In this document: one piece after another, positions 44,239 through 57,282 of the stretch
How the letters are laid out: each line of letters begins with the position of its first letter
Numbering within the stretch: position 1 is the stretch's first letter
Origin: Setoptus koraiensis
Taxonomy: Eukaryota > Arthropoda
DNA length: 64,000 nt
Direction of reading: 5' to 3'
NCBI GenBank assembly: GCA_048013815.1
Contig: CM106586.1
Location: 12,276,001 to 12,340,000 of the forward strand
Program-made: the position numbers and the translations under genes
The notes under the pieces: generated by a model
Database searches by the model: none
Told to the model about the DNA's origin: nothing
What the model saw: only the letters and a program-made list of their open reading frames with translations

Positions 44239-45567
44239 TCATGAGTGCTCTTGCGTCAATTTGGGACCATCTAAACAATTTGTACCACTTTCTATTTGCT
44301 GATCTGTGTTTGTTTCCCTCAATTTGAGACTCTCATACTGTCTCATGCTATGACTAGATTTGCCAAGGCCCAATTTAGGTAGGCCCTTATTGAGACCCTC
44401 CAATATCAGGCAGGCTTTGCAGACCTCCTGGCTAGATATGTAGCCACATTTGGTGCATTTAGTTTGATCGGGTATTTTCATTTTAGCCTCTGTACCCAAC
44501 TGTAATGACTCGCCGGACTTAATAATGTCTATAATGGAAGAGGGCCGAATTGATTCTATATCTTTAAGGAATTCTCTAGCGTGGCCTCTATATGAATTTG
44601 GAGCATAGATACATTCTGTAGAGAAATAGTCTAATTTCTTAAAGTGGGCATAAAGAACAATCTCTTTTTCGTATGTATACTTGAAAGGCTTGGCTCTTGG
44701 AATGGTGAATTCGCAGCTGCCTGAGCCATGTTTTTGTTCAGCTCCAGTTATAATGTCCATAGATCTTACAAGACGATTGGTGTCGCCACGAAGCAAATTC
44801 ATGAGTACTGTCTCTGCCACATCGTCTGCATTATGGCCAGTGACCATTTTATTGCAGCCCAATAAATGGGCGCCGCGATCTAATGCCTGCCGCCTAAACA
44901 CACCACATATTGTGCAATTATTTTTCAAGCCAACCAACTTGACTATTTTATCCATGGTCCAGCCGTACAGTTGCTCGTAGCTGAGTATCTTGAGTGGAAG
45001 GTCATATTGTATCTTGTTTCGTTCTACCGTTTTCAAACTATCGTCTCTGTATCCCGAAATTCCCTCATCTATTGACAGTAATACTAGTCTTAGTTGATAG
45101 TTGTGTCTGTCGTTGAGAAGTTTCATAATATGGGCCAGCACAGTTGAGTCTGTGAGTGGATGATGTGGTTGGTAACATGAAAAATAGATTTGTGATAAGA
45201 GGAGACATTAGAGATAGGACAATTGCTTCATTGAAGCCTGATAATGAGGGCCAACCAAGAGTTACACCAACCTTTTCCACCGCTGGCTCCAATAGCCACA
45301 TAGTCGTCAGGCTCGAATAGTTTGCACTCAACAATTGTCTCGTGTATCTCTCTTTCGAAACATTCGAAGAAGCATTCTTTACACAGTGCTTTACCCTAGG
45401 TTGTTATTTGGATTTAATGTATGACAGAATAACAAATTAATCATCTGGTTAGTAGGTTGTTAGGTCGGTAATGATAAAAATGGTAGCAATATTCGTTTCA
45501 GGTTTACATTTTTCGGCCTCCTCATGATTGGTCGAGCTGAAGCGCATCCATCACAGCTGATGACCAT
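44239..45567 (-). CDS. CTU1: Cytoplasmic tRNA 2-thiolation protein 1, three exons
   Basis: CTU1 (Ncs6) adenylates and thiolates the wobble uridine U34 of tRNA-Lys, -Glu and -Gln, with CTU2 and the sulphur carrier URM1. Exons are 45567-45508, 45395-45272 and 45149-44239. The introns are 112 and 122 bp with donors AAAT|GTAAAC and AAAG|GTTGGT and acceptors CCTAG|GGTAAA and CACAG|ACTCAA. The spliced protein is 364 residues. It starts [20 protein letters not shown], continues [14 protein letters not shown], and the second junction rebuilds the PP-loop ASGGKDSTVLAH. Later signatures are [56 protein letters not shown] and CVYAP-like [16 protein letters not shown]-terminal zinc finger (CTKCGY, CKAC) follows, and all paired zinc cysteines are present. 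Confidence 0.95.
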
Positions 45568-47010
45568 TTTTGTTGTTGCTATTATTTGTTGGACCAAGCC
45601 GCAATCAATTGAGACTCGCTGCGATTAGTTGTGGAGCTGTAGGCTAATTAATTGATTGATGCTAATTAGACGGATTCATAGTTTTACTGGTTTCTTTTTT
45701 TTTGTCTTCTTTTCTTTTTCAAAATAAAGGACCACGTGACGCCAGAAGCTAGTCGATAATTCCAACCGGCACAGAAGCGCGGCTCTGTGCCAACTTTCAA
45801 TTCTGCGCATTTGAAGCGCGCTCATTTCTTTTTAGCTAGACAACTTGTCTAAGACAAGTTTCATATCCAGAGGGCGAAAGTTCATTTATTTGACGATATT
45901 TCACTCACTCTCTATCTATTCTCTTAGTGTCTCCATCTATCTAATTTGCAAATCTTAATCATCAATTTGAGACAATTCAATCAATCAACTTTTCACTCGC
46001 ACTCAAAGTTATGTGTACATGAGATGCCAATGTATCACTAGCCTGAAGTGAGAAGAGAGAATCTCATTTCATCAGCGATATTTTGTTTTTATTGTTTATT
46101 TGGCATTTGCTAATGTACTTGTTGCCACTTGCATTTAAAGCGTCTATGTTGGAATTAGTTTAGCCAACGAATCTGTCTAGTTTCTACTGGCTGCTCAATA
46201 ACTCTCTTAATCTTCAAGCACTCGATAGCAGATTGTCGATTGCTGGACAAATTACTGTGGCAATCTGATTGGGTCAGGCAATGATGGCATGCATTAGCAC
46301 TGTATAGTCACATGAAATCATATAATTTGACTCAAATGACACTTGACTGGCTAAAATATGATGATTAAGCACTATTATCTATTGGCAAACTGACAGTTTG
46401 CAGATTTTACAGTTGTCACATGGGCCTAATAGTAGAAAGTGACATTTGATATGCTCAAAGGAATCAATAGTAGATGTCTTGGTACATATTGCAATCAATA
46501 TCAATCTGAATCCGTATGTGTATGTGTAAATTGAAATTGTTGGATGATGAAATAACCTCGCTCTGTCTTGTAAATGTCGTTATAATTCCCAAGTCAGCAT
46601 CAGATAGCCAACAAGTCGGTTATTAATCTGGGCAAATGCAGTAATGATGATGACTCAGCAGCGTACTTGTTGCGCCAGAAATACTCAGACTGCAAGTAAC
46701 TGATATAGATGTCTGTTTGATATATTTGTCGCCTCACCAAACATCTCAAGCAAGCATCTCAAATTTACACTAATTACACTAATAGTTACTCTTGCTAATG
46801 AGCTGTCACCACGAACTGAACTCACTGATACAATCTAGAATCGTGCTGACTTGTCCATTTGATTTGATATCCCCCACTACGTTACACTATGTGACACTAT
46901 GTCTCAACTATCTATGTGTCAGTGATAGTAGAGATTATTGCTACCTATGCACTCGCTGGTCATGGTGTAATGTGCCAAAATTTTTGAATAGTGGTGCTAG
47001 CGACCGATGG
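45568..47010. other. Intergenic region upstream of the lipid-transfer protein gene
   Basis: About 1.4 kb of AT-rich DNA. Apart from short T-rich runs near 45690-45720, no repeat or gene is seen. It is the expected place for regulatory sites of the strongly built promoter at 47011. Confidence 0.5.
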
Positions 47011-47044
47011 TATATAAAGGGGCGACCTGGCCTGAGTAAAATCA
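47011..47044 (+). promoter_or_regulatory. TATA-box and initiator of the lipid-transfer protein gene
   Basis: TATATAAAGG at 47011-47020 is followed about 30 bp later by AATCAGATT, an arthropod-like TCAG initiator. The predicted start is near 47043. This gives a leader of about 167 bases to the ATG at 47210. Confidence 0.7.
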
Positions 47045-47209
47045 GATTAGTTTGAGGTTAGACATCAAACATCTAGTAGCATATAGTAGTAGTAACGTAG
47101 CTGATAAAATAGATTGATAGGGTATTCAAGTAACAAATTTCCGAGTAGTTAGTAATTAAGATTAGTTTTCTGCAAGCAGTTAAAATAACAGCAAACGATC
47201 AGATCAAGA

Positions 47210-50200
47210 TGAACGGCAAAGTTTTGCTGATCACCGTTTTGTCGTTCGCCTCATTGTGTTTGGCAGGTAAGTATCATGGAGAAAATTGTATTGATTTGAC
47301 ACGAATAAAACAACACGAGCCAGCGAATAATTGAAATAATAGAAGCGAACTGAATTTCAGTCAATTACAATTGAATCAAAGTGAAAATAGTTGCCATCAG
47401 CTCAAGTCGAATAGTGCAAACGTAAAGATCAACACAGTGCTAATGTGACCGCTTCCCATTCTCTCATATTTCCCTCACCTGAAAAAATGTCGATCACGCC
47501 GCCTCAACCGCAATCGTCGATCACGCCGCCTCAACCGCAATCGTCGATCACGCCGCCTCAACTGCAATCGTCGGTCGTGCAACGAACGAAACGTTCGAAA
47601 CAACCGCCACCAACAAAACAACCGCAATCGTCAATTTAATTAATCAATTAATTAACTCCAATGACCGAACGCAAACAATTCAACGAACGAAACAGTGCCG
47701 ACAAACACAAAGAACGAACGCTGGTCCAACAATGAGGCCTATGTGCCGGCCAAGAGATCGTCGAACGACGTCGAGAACATCCTGTCGAGATGGTGCCAAT
47801 CGTCTGACATGAGCACAAACGTTTTGACCGAATCATTCAAGCAATTGACTGGCTCATTGAGCTATGCCTCGTCGCGCCAATTGGACCAATTGACCGATGA
47901 CATCATTGTGAAAGAGCACTTCTGTCAAAAGTACAACAAACAATCGTATCCTGAAGACTACAGCAACGAGGATCTAATTAAAGACGTCTACTTGGACGCC
48001 CTAGTTGCTAGCGAGTCGGACGACACAACAGAGCAATTGGTGCGCGCCATTGACACTGGCAAAGTGGACAAAATTCGTGCCAACTATTATCTGACTTTGT
48101 TGGCCGTTAGTTACGATGGTGAAAACAGTCAGACAACATCGTCTAAAAACAGCGACAACGATATTGCACAAAAATTGACCCAGTCATTGTTGAGCAGCAA
48201 AAAGAGTGGCGATTCTCTGAAGGACACCATTGAGCGTCAGAAGATGTTTGCCGCCACATCGGTGTGGTCGAAAAAGATCCAACAACAACAACAACAACAA
48301 CTGTCGTCCATGGACAGACAAAAGATCGAGCAATTGGTTGAGGCCATCGTTGAGCGTTACATCAAGCCAGTGAGCCCAATGACCTATTCAACATCTAGCA
48401 AACAAATAGCAGATCGCGACGCCGCCTTGAAGGCCGTGGCCAACATTCCCGCCTACGCGTGGCCCCAAAAGACCGTGCAATACGTGCTGGATTTGGCCTT
48501 GGACAAGCAAGAATTGGTGAGCGTTCGTCAGAGTGCCATTGAATCGTTGAAATACGCATCGCGCCAACAAGACCAACAATACAAGATTCATCAACAATTG
48601 AAACAATTGGCCTTGTACTCGCAAGAGCAACCGATTGAGGTGAGAATTGTCGCCTACCGTCACCTAGTGCCAACCATTCATCAATTGGTGAACAGATTGA
48701 GCGACTTGGACGAGCTAGTGAGATACATCAACGACGAAACAAAGGACAACAAGGACGTTCAATTTGTCGCCTATGTTGTGTCGCATTTGCAGAATGTGCT
48801 CAAGAACGCCGACAAGAAATATTTGGACGTGCTGAAAAAGGAGCGCCCTCAACAATTGGCCCAAATAAAGGTGGCCAGCAAGCGCATGCAAAAGTATGAC
48901 GATTTGCGCAAATACTCGCGCAACTTCCAAATGGAACAATCGCTGGCCAAATTGGACACTGGCCTCATTTTGGACGGTGACATCATTTATGAGCGATCGC
49001 AATATTTGCCAAAGGTTATGCGCTTGAACGTGTCTATGCCCGTTATGGGCAACACCGTCGAGCTGGTCGAGATTAGCATTCGCCAGAATCACATGCAACA
49101 AGAGCTTCTGTCCATTTTGAAGCCGTTGCAATCGACCAAGATCAACATGGAGTCCATTGACAACGTGGTGTCATCGATCAAGAAGGCCGCCAGCGACTAC
49201 GAGCGCCAACAACAGCAACAGAAACAACAAACTTCCAACAAACAAAGCCCCCAATTGGACCTGAGCATCAAGATGGACGGCGTGACCGTTATGTACGTCT
49301 CGCTAAACGACTTCAAGCAATCAGCGCAACAACAACAAATGAACAAGCACCGTCTCACCAGATCGGCGAGCCGCTCCAGCGACTACTCGCACCAGCGCGG
49401 TCAGCAGTCGTCGTCGGAGAGCGTTATCGAGGATTTGCTGAAGCAACTGAAAAAGAGCATCCTGTTCAACCGTGGCGTTCACTTTCATTTGAACAAACGC
49501 GTGGGCGGCCTCATCGACTTGCAAACAGTGCTAACGGGTAGCGTTCGCGCCGAATCAAAGGTGCGAACTCTCAGCGAGGGCATGCACGAATTGGTGGCCA
49601 AATTTGAGCCAAGATTCGCCTTTGAGTCAGTGATTGGTCTGGCCAAATTCGATACGAAAAAGTCAGCCAAAAAGTACTTGCAGCGCATCTCTACCGAATC
49701 GAGCCTCGGCCTGAGAATGAAATACAAACAAGACGAACTGATTGAGATATTCATCGAGTTGCCCATGGAAGAGATGGAACTGTTTAGAGTTGAGTCGCAA
49801 CTGGTGGAACAAGTAGGCGAATCGTCCACTGGTCTGCCAATTTACAAGTATGCCATCGACATTGAGGACATTGAGGGCGACGATTACGACTATCACCGTC
49901 GCACCAGCGACTACAACACCGTTGACGCAACAACCACATCGACAAACAAAAACAAGAACAACAACGACAACTACGATTACGACAGCGCCTCCCAGTGGCA
50001 ATTGAAGAGCGACTCAGAGAAGGACAAAATGACCCGCTTCTATGGGCAAGACATTGAGAGCTTCTACGGCGACTCAATGAAGAGCATCAGAGAGCGTCGC
50101 AACGCCAACAAACAATCCGAAATGCGTGAACGTTTCGACATGCCCCAACAGGTGAGCCAATTGACCGGCCTGAAGGGTCGCGTTGAGCTGGCCGCATCGC

Positions 50201-53200
50201 CAAAGGACCTGTCCGCTATTATGCGCATTGTTGTCACCAAGACCGACCCCAAAATGACCGGTTTCCGCATGCTGGTGCAAAGCGACAAGCTGAGCGCCAC
50301 TAGCAAGGCCTACACAGTTGCCTTCTCGACGCCGTCGTCGTCGTCGCGATCCCAACAATACCAGCGTCAGATTCAATTGCGCCTAGTGAGCGACATCAAA
50401 TCAGACATGAAGTCGCTGAAGGGCGAACTGAGCGGTCCCGTATTCGACACAATGCGCTTCTCGGTTGCCGCTAAGGACGACGGCCGCAAGAAATCGCTAG
50501 AGGTCGAGCTGTCCGCCGACGGCAAGAAGCCCTGGTCAACCAAGGCCGAAATTGGCGCCATCGAGCAACAACAGCAACAAACCAGCGACAGATCGCCAAG
50601 AACAGGTGAACAACAACAACAGCAGCAGACGTACAAGACTTACGCCCGTTTGTCGCTGCCACAACAATCGCAACCAATGGAAATTGTCGGCCTAGTGTCA
50701 GTGTCGTACAAGCCAAAGACCTCCATCTTCTACGAGATCAAGGTGCCTCAAGAACTGATCGAGATGTTCATGGACGACGACACACCGTCGTACAACAACA
50801 ACAACAACAAGCAGCAGATCGCCAGCGACAGACAAACCATCAAGGGTAGACTGACCATCAGCAGCATCGACAACACCAACGCCAACAAATACCAACAACA
50901 ACAACAACAGCAGAGACGTTCGCGTTCGCGCGACCTCAAGAGCAACTTGGCCAGAATGATCCACGACGGCCAAGATGTCAGCATCACCAACGACGTCGAC
51001 GTCAAGCTGGCCAGCCTGTACTACAAGAGTCTCACTCACGTTGCCTACAAGCCGCAAGAGGACCAAGTTGTGCTGTCGCACACCGTCGACTACCTGTCCA
51101 GCCAAAACAAAATGGAGCAATACCGTTTCGATTTGGAGCTGCAAAACAAGCAGCACTCGCAAGAGAGCGAACAATCGTTTTTGGTGCAACAATTCAACAC
51201 TAAATACCCAAAATACGACAGTGTGTTCAAGGTGCAACACAAGACCAAGACCGAGAACAGAAACAGCCAACAACAGGCGGCCCACTTCATTGCCCAATAC
51301 CTGTACCCTAGCGACAGTTACGTGCAACAGGTGAGATATTATGTCAAGTCGGGCGACAAGGTGCCCAACGTGCAACAGCGTCAACAGTTGATGAGCGCCA
51401 TTGAGTACGAGCACCAGGTGCAATACGCCTCAATGAAGGATATGCAAGTTGTGGTGCGCGTTGCCGCTGCACCAATTGAGTTTGAGCGCGAAATCACAGT
51501 TCAAATTCAATCGCAACAACAACAGCAACAACAATCGCAACGCAACAAGCGCCAACAATCGATCGCGTCGCTCATCAGCGAACCCGACACCATCAAGGCC
51601 CAAGTTGTGGTGAAGAACATGAGCGGCAGCAGAAAGCAGCAACAGACCGGAAGTGGCCGCTACCAGGCCGAACGCGAGGATTTGAACGCCATGATCAAGC
51701 TGGACCAATACTACCAGACCAAGGGCCAGATCAGCGTGCTAGTGAAGGCCGAGGCCGACAACAAGAAGCACTTCATCGAGTTGCGTCACGACATGCAGCG
51801 CAAGCAGCAGCAGCAGCAGCCAAGCGAGCAATGGGACAACTACTTCCGCTTGTCCATTGACAAACAGCAGCCAATTGTGTTTGCGTACACAGTTCGCAGC
51901 AACACCAACACCAACAGCAACTACCAACAACAACAGCAACAGCGCCAACAACAATCCAGACTGATCGATTACGTCATTGAGGGCTCGTACAAGGACAGCA
52001 CCACGGGCGACAGCAGATCGGCGCCAGTTCGCGCTAGCGTTTCGCTCGATTATGCCAACGGTTTCGAGTTTGCGCAACAACTCGACATTCCCGAGCGCCA
52101 AATCAAAATGAACGTGTACGTGTCCGAAATGGAGCAAGTGGCCAAGCTTGAGCTGGACACGCGCGCCATCAAGGCCAAGTTCGTGGCGGACACCAAGCAG
52201 GACAACAAACAGGAAATGATTGTGATGGTGTCGTACGCGCCAGAGCGATTCCAGCACGAGACTCGCGTCGTTTACAACGAGCAGCGCCAACTGGTGGCCA
52301 TCCAAAGCCAGCAGCAAAAGCAGGGCCGTCAGGTGTACAAGCTGACGTCGCAATTGAGCTCGCCCATCGACATGCAACAGTTTGTTGAGCAATACAAACA
52401 ACAGCAACAACAAATGAAATACAACAGCAACAACAAGCGATCGATCTACAGGGGCTACAAGCGCTCCCTGCCGGCCATCGAAATGAGACAAAACCAAGAG
52501 AACAGCTATGTGCGATATCAGTACAACGAGGACAAGTCGCAGTTCACAATGGAGTTCTCGCCTAGCGAAAGCAAATTCTTGATCGAGCTGAAAGACGCTG
52601 AGCGTGAGATTTACCACAAAACGATGGGTCAGTCGAGCGACAACAGCAACAAGCAGTGCCAGACCATTGAATTCCGTTCGCAAACAAGCCAACAGCAGCA
52701 AGTGGTGTACACCGTCGACATTGAGGCCCCAATCGGCGAGCGTTGCCAGTCGGCTACGAAGGCGCGCATCGTGTATCCGTCGTTTTACAACGTCGACATG
52801 CTGTACGAACCCACGAAGAACATCTTCACCGGTCAGGCGAAGAAGGGCGCCAAATTTGAGCGCACCGTGCAACATTTCAGCAAGCGCGATCGTTCGGGTT
52901 ACGCGTATCCGCAATACGTGCGCAAAATTGTGCAATTCTTCGACGACAAACTCGCCGAACAAAAGATCGTTGTTGACGCACAACAATACCCACGCGTCAA
53001 GCTGGCCATGGAAATCCAAGAGGCCGGCCAAAAGAAGTTCGCCACATTGGGCGCCGACATTTATCTGAGCAGCACCGGAAGTAAGAGCAACCAACAGCAC
53101 GAGTCCACGCTGGCGTGGCAAGTCGCTGACCGTTACACGTCGGAGAGTCGCTTTCAGCAGACGGCGCGCGCGCTCATCCTGCAATCTCAACTGAAGGATC

Positions 53201-56200
53201 TAGTCAAGCGCGAGCGTTACGCAATGGACGCATCGTTGTCGCGCAACCAACAGGACAAGTCTCAAGTGAGCATTGACACCCCCATGTACAAGGGCGACGT
53301 GTCGTTTGAGCCAGCGGAGGAGCGTGCCCGCTTCAACATGCAATCGTCGGCAATGTCGTCCGACAACGACAACTCGTGGCAATGGAGCTCGTTCGTGGAC
53401 AGACAGCAACAGCAACAATCGCAGGGCAGATACGTGCGCCGCGCACAAGCCCAATACAAGAGCAAGTACGAGCAACAGAGCCACAATTTTGAATACAACC
53501 CCTACGACGAGAATGTCAAATTCTCGTCGCAGCGCCAGCCAACAAAATACGCAAACAAAAACAACAAACACTTCTGGTCAGTCGACGGTGACCTGAGCAG
53601 CTACCGCCAGCAAGCGGACAAGCTGAAGAAGCGCGCCCCACGCGACGCCTTCGCAAAGCCATCTTACGTCAACATCAAGCACAACGACGACTTTGAGGGT
53701 CAGTTCGCCATGAAGCCGTACGCCCAAGACCAAGACCAGGATCAGTACGTGCAACTGACCATGAAGCGCCGCACCTCGCCGTTCCAGTTCGAGACGCGCC
53801 TCGTGAAACGCGACACCTCTAGCGCCGGTCAATCGCGCTACAACGTGTTTATGAAGCACATGAACCGCGACGAGTTGATCGCTCTAGTGGAGGCCACCCT
53901 CGAAAAGAAACAACATTTGCAGGCGGAAATCAAGCAATTGAAGAGCGGCAAATACCCAACGAGCAGCTTTGATTCATCCTCCGAAAACAGCTACAAATTC
54001 AACGACCAATCCGACGATTACGACAGCAGCGCCGAGCGACAAGCCCGCGTTCACTTCAAGAGCGACAAGCACGGTCACGCAACCTGGGAACACTCGTGGA
54101 ACCAGCAGCCGAAGGAGGCGCGCGAGCGCCAAGACCGATTCAAGTTCGACTTGAACCTGAACAAGAACAACAAGTTCAGCGAGCTGAAGCACAAGACCGA
54201 GTTTGCGTTGTCGCGCGACCTCGACTCGGACTACTCCGACTCTGCCGACTACAACAGCAACTACAACACCAACTACAACACCAACAACAAGCCACAGAAC
54301 CGAGATTCTGACTACTTCGCCGGTAACTACGCCAAGGGCAAGCGCGCCTCTAAAATCGTGAAGCGCAACGCCAATTACGCCAATTACGCCGATTATGTCA
54401 TGCAAAACGCAAATTTGAATTTGCGCTCCAGCACCCAATACAACAACCGCGACTTGTACAACATCGAGGCCGACTACAACGAGCTGTCCAACAGACAGCA
54501 GCAGCAGCAGCAATACAAGCAGCGCAGCCAGCAAGCGGCCATGCCGAGCAAGATCCGCGCTTCCGGTTTCGGGTACGAGACCAGCGTCAAGTATGAGCCA
54601 AAGTCGTTTGTGCACTACTCGATGGCCACCCCGAGCAAGACGCGCCACACTGCGCGCTACCTGTTCCCGACCAAATCGGCACAACAACAACAACAGCAAC
54701 AACAACAGCAACAACAACTCGACAATTTGCACCAGTTCCGCGTCAGATCCACCGATCAACACGACAACGAAATCTATCAGTTTGAGGCGCAATTTCCCGC
54801 CTCAGACGAGTACATCATGGACAGCGAGCGCGATTACGACTGCCTAGACAGATCGGCCGATTGCACCCAAAGCCAGATGGCGCCCACTAGCGGCAACAAG
54901 AAGCCGACCTCGTTCAAATACAACGACGTGTACGGCAACAAGATGCAGTTCGGCATGGACCTGGCCAGCACAAGCCAGCAAAAGTACGTTGTGGTGGAGG
55001 TGCTCGAAGCCAGCAAGGGCTACGAACATTCGACCAAGTACAGCCAGTCGGCTGAGCAGCAAAAATCGAACGCGTTCTCGTTCAAAACAGTGACCAAATC
55101 ACAGCGATTCGGTCAGATCATGAGTGTCGACATTGAAAAATTCAGCGACAAACAGGGCTCGCTGCGTTTCATGACACCAATCGTGAAAGGTGAGCTCACG
55201 AGCGCCAAAACTAACTCGTTCCGTCAGCTAAAATTGCGTTTGCAAAACGCGCAACCCGGCCAACAGCAAACCAAGAAACAATTGAAACAATTGCAAGCGT
55301 TGTTGGGTGCGAGCGCCTTCATTGAGCGTGCCTTTGAGCACCAATTCTTGCACGAAGCAGAATTGTTGGCCAATTACGACGAGCAATATTACAAGATGAC
55401 CGCTCAGACATTGTCACAGGGCCAACAATTGGTTGATTTGTTGCTAGAGACAAAATTGCGCCAACAAACACAAATGAAATTGTTGACAAAACAATCGTCG
55501 TTTGACATTAAATTGGACCAACAAATGCCAAAATTGGACGTGCACATCGACTACAAACAAAAGCGCGCCCAACACGACACCACCATCTACCTGAAGGACC
55601 AACAATTGGGCCAGTGGTCAGTGGACACGCGCACCCGCTATTTGGGCCAGCAAGTGTTCAGCGTCAGTGGCGACTACATCCAATGCCAGCATTCGAGCCA
55701 CCAACAGCAACAGCAACAACAACAGCAAACTAAATGCAGATCGCAGCTCATCGGCTCGTCCAACAACGACCAATACGAGTTTGTGATCGCCTTTGACCAT
55801 CTCGCCGAGACCTTTGTGGCCAAACTGACCAACAAATACACCAAACAAGTGCACTCGTTCACCATCAACAGCGGCTCAACAGCGCAATCGCAATCGAGCG
55901 CGCTCAACATGGAATACACACTCAAATCTGACATGACGCAAGAGATCATTTACCAGGGCGAGGCTCGTTTGCATTTAAACGATTTCGCTCTAGCACGTGC
56001 GCTCATCTCATCACAGCACCGCTCGTACAGCTCGTGGCAGCAAAAGCAGCCAAGCATGCCAAAAGAGAGCCAATTGAGCTTTGTTGTTCGTCCCCAACAG
56101 CAAGATCAGCGAAAGGCCATCAGCGTCAAATATCAACCAAAGAGCTCGTTTGAGCTGACCATCACCAGCGAGCCACATAAATTCTCGCACCAAACAAAGG

Positions 56201-56802
56201 CCGTCGTGCAACCAATGAACAGCAACCAAAACCAAAACCAATACCAAGATGACCAAGACCAATATGACCAAACACAAACCACAATGCAAACCCAACAACA
56301 ATCGCAACAATCGCAACAAAAATGGCGCGATCTGCTGAAACAGGTCAAGGTGAGCTCGAGCCAATCGTGCAAATATTACAAGTGCCAACAACGCGATTAC
56401 ATGACATACGATTTTGAGCTCAACTACGACCAAGACAACAAGACACAAATGTCGCTCAAGACGACCCAATCCACAATGGACTTTGAATTTTTGCCACAAA
56501 ACAAACAAACCCATCTGAGAGACGGTCTGTTGATTGTGTCAACACCCACATACCAACACACACAACAATTCTCGCTAGACACTGAGAAGTACGAGCGTCT
56601 AAACATGCATTTGACTCATTCCATTAAGCCAAAATATCAGCATCAAAAGTCACAAATTTACCAATTGGATGCGGACATTTACGCCAACAACAAACAATCG
56701 TCGAGCGTTGTCGTGCGTTCCCCAATCTCTCAATATCAGATGCAATTTCCGTCGGCATTCTCTGCAGCAATCATTCCAAAAATGCTACAAACTGTCATGT
56801 AA
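47210..56802 (+). CDS. Large lipid-transfer protein (vitellogenin/apolipophorin family)
   Basis: Members of this family carry lipid in haemolymph or yolk; mite group 14 allergens belong to it. Exon 1 (47210-47267) encodes the signal peptide MNGKVLLITVLSFASLCLA. A 428-bp intron (GCAG|GTAAGT, AAACAG|TGCCG) leads to a 9.1-kb exon from 47696, giving about 3,054 residues starting VPTNTKNERW. The family's helical lipovitellin domain follows from about residue 75 (IIVKEHFCQKYN, DALVASESDD, KIRANYYLTLL, IESLKYASRQ, EVRIVAYRHL). Beta-rich sheet regions come next (VGGLIDLQTVLTGSV, KFEPRFAFESVIG). The remainder is Gln-, Lys-, Asp- and Tyr-rich with many poly-Gln runs. RNKR at residues 1302-1305 is a possible furin site. 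The usual N-terminal beta-barrel before the helical domain is not visible, and no C-terminal von Willebrand D domain is seen. Confidence 0.85.
47491..47571. repeat. 27-bp tandem repeat, 3 copies, in the first intron
   Basis: Three almost identical 27-bp units begin CGATCACGCCGCCTCAACCG; the third has a single change. Reading through them gives a short ITPPQPQSS repeat peptide, but no splice sites place it in the mRNA. Confidence 0.9.
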
Positions 56803-56867
56803 ACACTTAGTTGATTAGTCAAGTGTGATGATTGTCTCAAGCGGACAACAATGTCAGCATAACAACA

Positions 56868-56873
56868 AATAAA
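56868..56873 (+). promoter_or_regulatory. Polyadenylation signal AATAAA of the lipid-transfer protein gene
   Basis: It lies 66 bp after the stop codon, in the expected orientation. Confidence 0.75.
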
Positions 56874-56949
56874 CAAACTACACAGCTAATGTAATAATAC
56901 CCACAACTCACCGTGCCCAATCTCACTGTTATTAATTACCTCACTGATG

Positions 56950-57090
56950 CCCAGCCGCTGATTACCATGCTAATCAACCGATACCCGGCCGCTAATTACG
57001 TGCCCATCAACCGATACCCGGCCGCTGATTGAGATGCTAATTAACCGATGAGCGAACGATTGAGATGCCAATTAACTGATGAGCGAGACA
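56950..57090. repeat. Degenerate tandem repeats, about 33-bp unit
   Basis: ATCAACCGATACCCGGCCGCT occurs twice, at about 56974 and 57007. It is followed by related units (GATTGAGATGCTAATTAACC, GATTGAGATGCCAATTAACT). This lies between the 3' ends of two convergent genes. Confidence 0.7.
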
Positions 57091-57282
57091 CCGAGCGACA
57101 GGTTGAGCGATAGTTGCAATAACGATAATTTAGTTCTTTTGTCGCCTCAGTGGCGCCACAATTGAATTGAATGTGATTGTCTGACTAACATTTTCTCTCG
57201 CTCGCACAGGCTCCCTCGCCTGATTGAGCCGCCCAATCAGAGACAGTCTCTAGTAATTAGTCGCCAATTAGTGTGATCGCTA

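Noticed and set aside
47445-47639. A 64-codon frame with ITPPQPQSS repeats
   Set aside because: It lies inside the first intron of the lipid-transfer gene, and the exon 1 to exon 2 splice works in phase without it. It is recorded only as a repeat.
51739-53190. A 483-codon minus-strand frame, and many similar ones, antisense to the lipid-transfer gene
   Set aside because: They arise because CAA, GAC and AAG codons leave the opposite strand stop-poor. Their translations are Leu/Val/His-rich without domains or start context.
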